From UBA6059 sp040219045 (GTDB lineage: Bacteria; Bacteroidota; Bacteroidia; Cytophagales; Cyclobacteriaceae), in NCBI GenBank assembly GCA_965229505.1, contig OZ245881.1:1426001-1490000 (forward strand): a stretch of DNA of 64,000 nt, read 5' to 3'. Below, one piece after another: positions 25,911 through 33,646 of this stretch. The notes below the pieces were generated by a model. The model searched no databases and was not told the origin of the DNA. It worked only from the letters and a program-made list of their open reading frames with translations. Numbering within the stretch: position 1 is the first letter of the stretch; the number at the start of each line of letters is the position of its first letter. Both the position numbers and the translations under genes were made by a program.

Positions 25911-27803
25911 TTATTGAACCTTGAAAAGTACATCGTCATCCAATACCTCCTCACCATCAGCAAAACAAACTTCTGCGATAGTACCGGACTGATCAGATTT
26001 TACAGCATTGATCACCTTCATTGACTCGATGTAGCACACCACATCACCTGATTGGATGCTATCGCCAACCTTCTTGGCCTGCTCTCCGCCTTCCTTCGTA
26101 AAGAAGACTTTGCCCTCTAACGGAGCAAGGATTTCGTTCAATTCACCGGAAGCGGCCGTTGGTGCCGGACTTGTGGTTGCACCACCGTTCGGTGATGGTG
26201 CGGGCGCAGCTGAGGTCTGATCTCCATAGGAGATATGCACCTTAAACTGCTCACCATTCACGTCGATATTTAATGACTTAGGTTGAGCACTTACTGCCGG
26301 TGTTGACGCGGCTGGTGGTGCGCTAGCCGTCGGCGCAGCGGCGGCTCCTTTCTTCTTGGCAAGATCCGCCTCAAAGCTGTCTTTTGCTTTTCCAGACTTG
26401 TAATCAACATACTGGGTCGTATGCATGGCGTACTCCAGCAGTTCTTCGTCATCTTCACCAGTGTCCCAGCCCTTCTCTGCCATCTCTTTGCGCATATCAT
26501 CCAGCACATCCGGATACAGATCCTGTGGATCTCCTTCAAAAAACTCTCTTCCTTGCTCTTTGGCCAGGGTGACCAACTCCTCGGATAGCTTTCCGGGTAC
26601 GCGACCTGACTTACCCAACATCATGTCCCATGTATTGTCATCAAGTAGTGACCAGCGCTCTTTGCCTTTCATTTTCTGCATCACATTGATGAGCGCAGCA
26701 TTCTTTACGTATTGGCTATATGGGGTAACGAGCGGTGGATAGCCCATCATCGGCCACACTTCCTCCACTTCATCAAAAAGCCCGATGAGCAGTTCGTCCT
26801 GCGTCACTTCAGGCTTACCATTCTTAGCCATCCATTTGTTGAGGCTGGTCAGGTTGTTTTCAAGGTCAGACATCAATGAGCCCATCATACCACCCGGTAG
26901 ACCGGGAGCGATCAGGAGTGAGTTCATCAGTCGATTGCGAGGGTTGATATAGTACCCTAAAAAGTCATCGATGAATTCCTGTGTCAATGAACGCACCTGC
27001 ATGTAGGCTTTCATGTTAATGTCAGGTACAGAAAAACCTGCGTCACGTAGCATCTCATGAACGGTCAGCAGATCAGCATGCACCGTACCCCATGACAATG
27101 GCTCCATCGCCACATCAATGATATCAGCACCATTGCGTGCGGCTTCTAAGGAAGAGGCAACAGAAAAACCAGGCCCTGAATGGCCATGATACTGTACCAA
27201 AATGTCTTTGTTGATTGCTTTGACACCAGCAACGATTTTGCCTACCGAAACGGGGCGCCCAATGCCCGCCATATCCTTAATGGCAATCTCCTGTGCCCCC
27301 ATGTCGATCAACTCGCCGGCCATGCGCACGAAATAGTCGACATCATGGATCTTAGAGTAGGTAATACAAAGCGCTCCCTGCGAAATCATACCGCCTTCTT
27401 TGGCATAATCTATCGATAGCTTAAGGTTGCGCGTGTCGTTGAGACCGTCAAAAGAGCGAGAGATGTCCGTCCCTTGCTTCTTTTTTACTTTGAACATAAG
27501 CTTGCGCACGTCCTTGGGTACTGGGAACATCCTCAGTCCATTGAGTCCGCGCTCGAGCATCTGTGTTTGGATACCGGCATCATTAAAAGGCTGAGTCCAT
27601 TCACGGACTGACTTGTTGGGGTTCTCCCCATAGAGCAGGTTGATCTGCTCAAAGCCTCCTCCGTTGGTCTCTACTCTGCTCCAGCAGCCCATATCCACGA
27701 TGGGCTGAGCTACTCTATTCAATTGATCCACACGCGGCATGTACTTACCAGAAGACTGCCACATGTCACGATATACCAAACAAAGTCCTATTTCTTTTGC
27801 CAT
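25911..27803 (-). CDS. oadA: Oxaloacetate decarboxylase alpha subunit with biotin domain
   Basis: The 630-residue protein has a carboxyltransferase barrel: YRDMWQS (metal Asp and Gln), ERGLN (substrate-binding Arg), FDGLNDTRNL, AIKDMAG (catalytic-type Lys) and YHGHSG (metal His pair). An Ala/Pro-rich linker (about 490-570) leads to a biotinyl domain with ESMKVINA, biotin Lys596. It moves CO2 from oxaloacetate to biotin for the beta subunit. The N-terminal third is divergent from enterobacterial OadA (for example it lacks the usual MWGGATFDVA phrase), so a related 2-oxo or acyl substrate is possible, but the retained residues fit oxaloacetate. It lies four bases from oadG. Confidence 0.88.
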   Translation of the reverse strand: MAKEIGLCLVYRDMWQSSGKYMPRVDQLNRVAQPIVDMGCWSRVETNGGGFEQINLLYGENPNKSVREWTQPFNDAGIQTQMLERGLNGLRMFPVPKDVRKLMFKVKKKQGTDISRSFDGLNDTRNLKLSIDYAKEGGMISQGALCITYSKIHDVDYFVRMAGELIDMGAQEIAIKDMAGIGRPVSVGKIVAGVKAINKDILVQYHGHSGPGFSVASSLEAARNGADIIDVAMEPLSWGTVHADLLTVHEMLRDAGFSVPDINMKAYMQVRSLTQEFIDDFLGYYINPRNRLMNSLLIAPGLPGGMMGSLMSDLENNLTSLNKWMAKNGKPEVTQDELLIGLFDEVEEVWPMMGYPPLVTPYSQYVKNAALINVMQKMKGKERWSLLDDNTWDMMLGKSGRVPGKLSEELVTLAKEQGREFFEGDPQDLYPDVLDDMRKEMAEKGWDTGEDDEELLEYAMHTTQYVDYKSGKAKDSFEADLAKKKGAAAAPTASAPPAASTPAVSAQPKSLNIDVNGEQFKVHISYGDQTSAAPAPSPNGGATTSPAPTAASGELNEILAPLEGKVFFTKEGGEQAKKVGDSIQSGDVVCYIESMKVINAVKSDQSGTIAEVCFADGEEVLDDDVLFKVQ

Positions 27804-27807
27804 TATC

Positions 27808-28071
27808 TTAGTTGTCTATCTTTTCAATTTTGGTGATTTTCCCCTGGCCAAAGGTGACATGATCCACAGCGGCCGTGATGGCAGCTACTTTGCTGGGATT
27901 CATACCACTGGTCCGGGCGGGGGCACTGGTGGGTTTCTTGATTTCTTCCGGTAGGGAATTGACGAATCTAATCAGCAGCTTGCCGACACCCACCACAAGC
28001 GTGAGCACCACAAAGACTGTGATCATACCAATACCCAGAAGATTTAATGCAGTTGATAATTCTGAAGTCAT
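27808..28071 (-). CDS. oadG: Oxaloacetate decarboxylase gamma subunit
   Basis: The 87-residue protein has one N-terminal membrane helix (LLGIGMITVFVVLTLVVGVG) followed by a Pro/Ala-containing hydrophilic tail, the typical OadG layout. This subunit assembles alpha on beta. The tail lacks the His-rich zinc site of enterobacterial OadG and instead ends VTFGQGKITKIEKID. It is the first gene of the operon; the promoter region is the 152-base spacer up to 28223. Confidence 0.85.
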   Translation of the reverse strand: MTSELSTALNLLGIGMITVFVVLTLVVGVGKLLIRFVNSLPEEIKKPTSAPARTSGMNPSKVAAITAAVDHVTFGQGKITKIEKIDN

Positions 28072-28223
28072 CTAATAGAAGTGAATCTCAAAAGTTATCA
28101 AAAATACTTTAATAAGGAAGTATAAAGCTATGACGAGCATCAGCACTTTGTGACAGGCATGTCATGAGGGATAGGCGGTCTCTCAAAAAATAGCTAATCT
28201 TGTGTCTTGTCTAAAGTACCCTC

Positions 28224-29390
28224 ATGAAGCTTATTGCAGTATCTAACGCCCAACATGAGCGTCAATTCATAGCGCTCCCTGTTGCTCTTTACAAAAATGA
28301 ACCCAATTGGATTCGTCCTCTGGACAAAGACATCAACGCTGTATTTGACAAAGAAAAGAATAAGACTTTTAAACACGGTGAGATTGCTAGGTGGCTACTC
28401 GAAGATGACAAGGGACAAATAATCGGCCGCATAGCTGCTTTTGTCAATCAAAAGACAGCCGAAAAGGACAATAAACAGCCAACCGGTGGCTGTGGGTTCT
28501 TTGAGTGTATCAACGATCAGGCCGCTGCTAATCTCCTCTTCGATCAAGCCAGGGACTGGCTAAAAGAGCGTGGTATGGAGGCCATGGATGGCCCGATCAA
28601 CTTTGGAGACAGAGATCGCTGGTGGGGATGTCTTGTAGATGGCTATGAGATCGAGCCCAACTATCAATGTAACTACAACTTTCCCTATTATCATGAGCTG
28701 TTTGAGGGCTATGGCTTTGAAGTTTACTTTAAGCAATTCACCTTCATTCGCAATACTTTTGACCCGTTTCACCCGCGGATCATGCAAAAAGCAGATATCC
28801 TCAACAAGGATCCGGATTACCACTTTGAGCACCTAAGACTTAAGAACCTGCCCAAATACACTGAGGATTTTAGGTTGGTGTATAACAAGGCATGGGCCAA
28901 TCATGATGGCGTACCCGAAATGTCTGAGGAGCAATCTAAGGCCATCATGAAGTCGATGAAACCGATCATTGACGAGAAGATTATATGGTTTGCCTACTAT
29001 AAGGGTGACCCTGTTGCCTTCTATATCAACCTACCGGAAGTGAATCAGATCTTCAAGCATGTCAATGGCAAACTAGACTGGGTCGGCAAGCTTAAGTTCG
29101 TTTGGCACAAGTGGCGTAAGACTAACAAGAAGATGCTCGGTCTGGTGTTTGGTGTGGCTCCTGAGCACCAGGGCAAAGGCCTTGATGGCGCATTAGTGAT
29201 GGCTACCGCCCAAATGGTACAGAAAGACTATAAGCGCTATCCAAAGCTTGAAATGAACTGGATTGGGGACTTCAACCGAAAGATGATCCTGGTAGTAAAG
29301 CAAGTCGGTGGTGAGATCGGCAAGACCCACCATACCTATCGCTACCTGTTTGATAGAAGTGTGGAGTTTGAAAGGATGCCAATTAAGTAA
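28224..29390 (+). CDS. GNAT-like N-acetyltransferase family protein, conserved in Bacteroidota
   Basis: The 388-residue protein has two parts. The N-terminal half contains a GNAT-like stretch (IIGRIAAFVNQ) and a conserved block GMEAMDGPINFGDRDRWWGCLVDGYEIEPNY. The C-terminal half ends in an acetyl-CoA-binding style segment, LGLVFGVAPEHQGKGLDGAL, followed by MNWIGDFNRKM. No membrane segment or signal is present, so it is cytoplasmic. The substrate is unknown. The next gene starts seven bases after its stop, so the two are likely an operon. Confidence 0.68.
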   Translation: MKLIAVSNAQHERQFIALPVALYKNEPNWIRPLDKDINAVFDKEKNKTFKHGEIARWLLEDDKGQIIGRIAAFVNQKTAEKDNKQPTGGCGFFECINDQAAANLLFDQARDWLKERGMEAMDGPINFGDRDRWWGCLVDGYEIEPNYQCNYNFPYYHELFEGYGFEVYFKQFTFIRNTFDPFHPRIMQKADILNKDPDYHFEHLRLKNLPKYTEDFRLVYNKAWANHDGVPEMSEEQSKAIMKSMKPIIDEKIIWFAYYKGDPVAFYINLPEVNQIFKHVNGKLDWVGKLKFVWHKWRKTNKKMLGLVFGVAPEHQGKGLDGALVMATAQMVQKDYKRYPKLEMNWIGDFNRKMILVVKQVGGEIGKTHHTYRYLFDRSVEFERMPIK

Positions 29391-29396
29391 TAGCTG

Positions 29397-30077
29397 ATGA
29401 ACCTCAAAGTAATCATCACCGGAGCATCAGGAATGGTAGGGAAAGGTGTCCTTCTGGAATGCCTTGATCATCAGGATATCTCGGAGGTGCTGTCCATCGG
29501 CAGAACTCCTCTTGAGCTGGATCATCCAAAACTCAAAGAGCTAATCATCACAGATTTTCTGGATTACTCCGATGTTGAAGAGCAGCTCAAAGGCTATGAT
29601 GCATGCTACCTGTGCATGGGCATCAGCGCTGGTGGGTTGACCGAAGAAAAGTATCGAGAACTTACTTATGACTATACATTGAGCTTAGCTAAGACCCTAC
29701 TCAAGCTCAATGCTAACATGACCTGTACCTATGTCTCTGGTGAGGGAACTGACTCTACCGAGAATGGTCGCGTGATGTGGGCACGCGTGAAGGGTAAGAC
29801 AGAAAATGAACTACTAAACCTTGGCTTTAGAAGAGCCTTTATGTTCAGGCCGGGAATCATTATCCCGCTAAGAGGTATCAAGTCCAAAACCAGACTATAC
29901 CAGTTCTTCTATGACTACTTCATGTGGCTGGCAAAACTCATGAAAGTGCTTTCACCCAATAGTGTGGTTAACACCACCCAACTGGGTTTGGCCATGATCA
30001 ATGTTACCAAAAGCAGTTTTGAAAGTACAGTACTAAGACCCAGGGACATTCTGGAAATGGCTGACTACTCTTCCTGA
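29397..30077 (+). CDS. NAD(P)-binding Rossmann-fold protein, epimerase-like
   Basis: The 226-residue protein opens with IITGASGMVGKGVLLECLD, the GxxGxxG loop of extended/atypical SDR proteins. It has CYLCMGISAGG in the region of the usual active site and no clear YxxxK. It resembles the 'NAD(P)H-binding/epimerase' proteins related to yeast FMP52 and HTATIP2. Function unknown. It forms a two-gene unit with the GNAT-like gene. The MITE-like element starts 33 bases after its stop. Confidence 0.75.
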   Translation: MNLKVIITGASGMVGKGVLLECLDHQDISEVLSIGRTPLELDHPKLKELIITDFLDYSDVEEQLKGYDACYLCMGISAGGLTEEKYRELTYDYTLSLAKTLLKLNANMTCTYVSGEGTDSTENGRVMWARVKGKTENELLNLGFRRAFMFRPGIIIPLRGIKSKTRLYQFFYDYFMWLAKLMKVLSPNSVVNTTQLGLAMINVTKSSFESTVLRPRDILEMADYSS

Positions 30078-30110
30078 GGCTTGATGTAGTCAGCTTTAGA
30101 GTCTTAAGAA

Positions 30111-30301
30111 GGGGCTGTGCAATAAGTCATTTAAGCTCACACTGGACAAAATAATCTTCTGCATACTACAGGGCAACACCCACCTAACCGCCCTCAAGGG
30201 CGGAATTTATCCCCTTGAGGGGATTATAGGGGTGTATTTGAGATGTCAAGCAAAAGAAAATTCTGTGATTTTTAAAGTGGTTGGACTTATTGCACAGCCC
30301 C
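30111..30301. mobile_element. MITE-like element with 18-bp perfect terminal inverted repeats
   Basis: GGGGCTGTGCAATAAGTC (30111-30128) is matched exactly in reverse complement at 30284-30301. The 191-base element holds no gene. Its middle has two strong hairpins, CCGCCCTCAAGGGCGG (30188-30203) and CCCCTTGAGGGG (30211-30222), that together form one longer imperfect palindrome. No target duplication is obvious. The termini look like IS ends, and no transposase is in the window, so it would have moved with help from elsewhere. It fills the space between two convergent genes. Confidence 0.65.
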
Positions 30302-30309
30302 TGGCGGCT

Positions 30310-31755
30310 TTATCCCAAATCCCAGATCACATCAATCAGGAAATAGCTGACCAGTGTAATAAGAATGATCGACAGGATATTGAGCCAAAAACCTGCTCTC
30401 ATCATGTCAGGAATTCTCAATACCCCAGCGCCGAAGACTACTGCGTTGGGAGGTGTTGCGACTGGCAGCATGAAAGCACATGAGGCCGCTAGTGTCGCTG
30501 GTACCATGAGTATCAGGGGGTGAAGTCCAAAAGAGCTTGCCATGGGCGCTAATATGGGTAATATCATCGCTGTGGTAGCAAGGTTCGAGGTGATTTCCGT
30601 TAGGAAGTTCATCGACAAGACGATGATGAAGATAATGGCCCAAATAGGGAAGCCATCGATGACGTTGAGCTGATTACCCAGATATTCTGCTAAGCCACTA
30701 GCCTGGAAACCCTCGGCAATGGCCATGCCACCACCAAAAAGAATGATAATGCCCCAAGGCAGCTTTTTAGCATCCTCCCAGTCGATGAGTGGTTTTCCTT
30801 CGGATTTCGACAGTATAAGGAACAATGCCATCGCACCTGTGAGGGCTATCACAGTATCATCTACCCCTGGCAGGTAGGGCGTGATCAGGTAGCTCCTGGT
30901 AATCCAAGCCAAGGCGGTGAGTACAAATACGCCCAGAATCCTCTTCTCCTCCGCACCTAGCTTGCCCAGAGTCTTCAGCTGCTCATTGATCTCCGTCATG
31001 CCTCCCGGAAATGATTTGTTAGTCACTTTAAACGCCTTACGAGTAAGGTAGAGCCAGCATATGACTAACAACGAAAAGGAGACAGGAAGGCCTATTTTCA
31101 ACCAATCCAAAAATGTGATCTCCTTGCCATACATCTCCGTGTAAATCCCGGCCAAAACAAGGTTTGGGGGAGTCCCAATCAAGGTGCCCAAGCCGCCGAT
31201 GGAAGCACTGTAAGCGATGGCCAATAACAGCGCCTTGCCAAACCGTTCAGCCTCACCGGGATTCGAGAATTTGTTGTCTTTGAATGTGGAGATGATCGCC
31301 ATTCCGATAGGCAGCATCATCACAGCTGTGGCAGTATTGGATATCCACATGGATAGAAACGCCGTGGCGATCATGAAGCCCAAAACGATATTGCTGAGCT
31401 TAGAACCCACCGCCTTGATTACCGATAGGGCGATACGACGATGGAGGTTATATTTTTCGATGGCTATCGCAATGATGAATCCACCCATGTAGAGGAAAAC
31501 ATAGCGATGACCATAGGAAGCTGTGGTAGCCTGGACCGGCAGTCCTCCGGTCAGTGGAAAAAGTATGATCGGCAGCAAAGCTGTTGCCGCAATCGGAATA
31601 ACCTCCGTGACCCACCATATACCAATCCATACTGTCGTCGCAAGTACAGCATTAGCAGCAGGAGGCATACCCTCAGGTCTGAAAAACAGCAAAATCAATG
31701 TGAATGCTGCCGGGCCCGAGATCAGGCCAATTAACTTGGATGGGGTCTTAATCAT
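30310..31755 (-). CDS. DASS-family (SLC13-like) dicarboxylate/sulfate carrier
   Basis: The 481-residue membrane protein has 11 or more hydrophobic segments. It has the two DASS substrate/Na+ motifs: SNTATAVMMLPIG near residue 140 and TSNLATTAMILP near residue 396. The family carries C4-dicarboxylates, citrate or sulfate with Na+. A dicarboxylate role would suit the nearby Na+-pumping oxaloacetate decarboxylase. It is a single gene whose stop is eight bases from the MITE-like element. Its start faces the TetR gene across a 149-base spacer. Confidence 0.87.
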   Translation of the reverse strand: MIKTPSKLIGLISGPAAFTLILLFFRPEGMPPAANAVLATTVWIGIWWVTEVIPIAATALLPIILFPLTGGLPVQATTASYGHRYVFLYMGGFIIAIAIEKYNLHRRIALSVIKAVGSKLSNIVLGFMIATAFLSMWISNTATAVMMLPIGMAIISTFKDNKFSNPGEAERFGKALLLAIAYSASIGGLGTLIGTPPNLVLAGIYTEMYGKEITFLDWLKIGLPVSFSLLVICWLYLTRKAFKVTNKSFPGGMTEINEQLKTLGKLGAEEKRILGVFVLTALAWITRSYLITPYLPGVDDTVIALTGAMALFLILSKSEGKPLIDWEDAKKLPWGIIILFGGGMAIAEGFQASGLAEYLGNQLNVIDGFPIWAIIFIIVLSMNFLTEITSNLATTAMILPILAPMASSFGLHPLILMVPATLAASCAFMLPVATPPNAVVFGAGVLRIPDMMRAGFWLNILSIILITLVSYFLIDVIWDLG

Positions 31756-31894
31756 TGGACAAACTGTAGAATCCCAAATAAAGGCAAAAGTCCTGACTTG
31801 ACGCGCCGCATCAGAAGGTTGCTTTATGAGCGGTCTTTCATTTATGGGGGGTTTGCTGACTACCGCAATTTGTAATCCACTAAATACTTCTGTA

Positions 31895-31920
31895 CATTCA
31901 TCGAATGAACGTTCGGTCGA
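31895..31920. promoter_or_regulatory. Operator-like palindromes over the TetR start codon
   Basis: CATTC-ATC-GAATG (31895-31907) overlaps a 20-base imperfect palindrome, TCGAATGAACGTTCGGTCGA (31901-31920), centred on GAACGTTC. The TetR start codon is inside it. TetR regulators typically bind such sites and repress their own gene; here that would also set the level of the whole operon. Confidence 0.5.
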
Positions 31921-32507
31921 ACCAGGTTGCCAACCCTGATAAGCGCATTCAGATCATGGAAAGTGCTATTACATTATTCGTGACTCAGGGTTTCCAACAG
32001 ACCTCAATGGCTCAGTTGTCCAAATCCTCCGGGATTGCGATTGGTACCATGTACCACTACTTTAAAGGTAAGGACGTGTTGATAGGGCAAACCTATCTCT
32101 ATGTCACCAAGCAGTTTGGAGCGTTCGTCACGATCAGTGAGGCTGAAACTAAACTGCCGTTCAAAGATCGCTTTCATCTTGTTTGGGTAAGGGCTTATAC
32201 CTTCTATGTTGATCACCCCAATTATTTCTTCTTCAAGGATACCCTCAACTATTCTCCGTTGGTATCACAAGAGCTGAAGGAAGAAGGAAGCCAATATTAC
32301 CAAGCGTCCATGGATCTCATTATTGAGGGCATTGAACAAAAGATTTTCGCGAGCAACAATCCGGTCGTTTTGCTTAGATGGATTTATAACTCCATCATTA
32401 CTCCCACTCAAATTACACTCAACAGGGAACTTGAAATGACAAGTGAGCTACTCGATGAGTTTTTCGAAATGACCTGGAGAAGCATCATAAATCAGGAATC
32501 GACCTAA
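31905..32507 (+). CDS. TetR/AcrR-family transcriptional regulator
   Basis: The 200-residue protein has a TetR N-terminal helix-turn-helix: IMESAITLFVTQGFQQTSMAQLSKSSGIAIGTMYHYFKGKDVLI at residues 17-60, the usual position and phrasing. The C-terminal ligand domain has no identifiable class. It is the first gene of an operon: the cytochrome gene follows 17 bases after its stop. The start at 31905 lies within a palindrome that could be its own operator. Confidence 0.88.
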   Translation: MNVRSNQVANPDKRIQIMESAITLFVTQGFQQTSMAQLSKSSGIAIGTMYHYFKGKDVLIGQTYLYVTKQFGAFVTISEAETKLPFKDRFHLVWVRAYTFYVDHPNYFFFKDTLNYSPLVSQELKEEGSQYYQASMDLIIEGIEQKIFASNNPVVLLRWIYNSIITPTQITLNRELEMTSELLDEFFEMTWRSIINQEST

Positions 32508-32523
32508 ATACAACTATCATAAT

Positions 32524-33144
32524 ATGAAAAAATCACTATTTCCGCTCATAGCTGCTGGGATCATGCTGACCAGCATTTCGCTGGTCACCGCGAGATATGG
32601 CCCTGATGAAGACCTCCCAGCCGAGGTTACAGCAGAACCCTCCGAAGTGGCAAACATCGAAGAAGAAAGTGAAATCGCCTTCAATAAAATGATGGATGTG
32701 CTCACGCATCAGCGCTGCATCAATTGCCACCCCAATGATGACATACCTAAGCAGGGTGAGGACCAGCATCCACACCGCTTTGGGATTACACGCGTCAATA
32801 GCATGACCGCCACCAACTGCAATACCTGTCATCAGTCTTCTAATAATGATTACTCCGGCGTACCTGGAGCGCCGGAGTGGGCACTAGCACCAGACAAAAT
32901 GCGTTGGGAAGGCCTCTCAAGAATCGAGATCGCTCAATCGATGATGAATCCCGAGAATAATGGTGGAAGGTCTGCTGAAGATGTCATGCATCACCTGACG
33001 GAACATGAACTTGTACTATGGGCCTGGGAGCCTGGTGTAGATGCCGAGGGCAATCCCAGAGAAAAGCCTCCGGTACCTGTGGATGAATACGTTTCCGCTG
33101 TAAAAAAATGGATTGAGCTCGGAGCAGTAATCCCTGAGCAATAG
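32524..33144 (+). CDS. Di-haem cytochrome c-like periplasmic protein of the Ior operon
   Basis: The 206-residue protein has a signal peptide (about 22 residues) and two haem-attachment motifs, CINCH (Cys65-His69) and CNTCH (Cys99-His103). The body is otherwise unlike classical class I cytochromes, with a C-terminal PPVPVDEYVSAVKKWIELGAVIP segment. It sits directly before the iron-sulfur and molybdenum subunits of an isoquinoline-1-oxidoreductase-type enzyme, and probably accepts electrons from it in the periplasm. The start at 32524 gives the signal peptide. Confidence 0.8.
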   Translation: MKKSLFPLIAAGIMLTSISLVTARYGPDEDLPAEVTAEPSEVANIEEESEIAFNKMMDVLTHQRCINCHPNDDIPKQGEDQHPHRFGITRVNSMTATNCNTCHQSSNNDYSGVPGAPEWALAPDKMRWEGLSRIEIAQSMMNPENNGGRSAEDVMHHLTEHELVLWAWEPGVDAEGNPREKPPVPVDEYVSAVKKWIELGAVIPEQ

Positions 33145-33168
33145 ACAAAACCACAAAAACGAAGCATT

Positions 33169-33642
33169 ATGATATCATTCACTATAAATGGAAAAGCCCA
33201 GATGGTAGATGTGGAGGGAGATACTCCACTACTTTGGGTCATAAGAGATATGCTGGACATGAAAGGCACCAAGTTTGGCTGTGGCAAAGCAGCGTGCGGT
33301 GCTTGCACCATCCATGTGGACGGGGAGGCTGTGCGCTCATGCTCTTATGCGGTAAAGTACGCCGAAGGTAAAGAAATCACGACCATCGAAGGCCTTGGCA
33401 CTGCCGACAATCCTCATCCTGTGCAGCAGGCCTGGATCGATGAGGTGGTACCCCAATGCGGCTATTGTCAACCAGGATTTATGATGGCAACAGCAGCACT
33501 CCTCAACAAGAATCCTAATCCGACTGATGAAGACATTGATAAGAATATCATCAATGTCTGTCGCTGTGGCACCTACTATCGCATGCGCAAAGCCATCAAG
33601 AAGGCCGCAGCACTAAACGCCAACTCAATCACTAACTCTTAG
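33169..33642 (+). CDS. iorA: [2Fe-2S] subunit, isoquinoline 1-oxidoreductase alpha type
   Basis: The 157-residue protein carries two iron-sulfur clusters. The plant-type site uses Cys38, Cys43, Cys46 and Cys58 (GCGKAACGACTIHVDG). The second uses Cys97, Cys100, Cys131 and Cys133 (CGYCQPGF and CRCGTY). This is the small subunit of xanthine-oxidase-family hydroxylases and passes electrons from the molybdenum site to the cytochrome. It is 24 bases after the cytochrome gene and four bases before the large subunit. The symbol follows the best-known relative; the true substrate could be an aldehyde or N-heterocycle. Confidence 0.88.
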   Translation: MISFTINGKAQMVDVEGDTPLLWVIRDMLDMKGTKFGCGKAACGACTIHVDGEAVRSCSYAVKYAEGKEITTIEGLGTADNPHPVQQAWIDEVVPQCGYCQPGFMMATAALLNKNPNPTDEDIDKNIINVCRCGTYYRMRKAIKKAAALNANSITNS

Positions 33643-33646
33643 CATC

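Noticed and set aside
30078..30309. Insertion sequence with its transposase
   Set aside because: The 191-base element is too short for a transposase and has no coding frame of note.
31441..31801. Plus-strand open frames within the DASS carrier gene
   Set aside because: They are shadows of the transporter reading frame on the minus strand.
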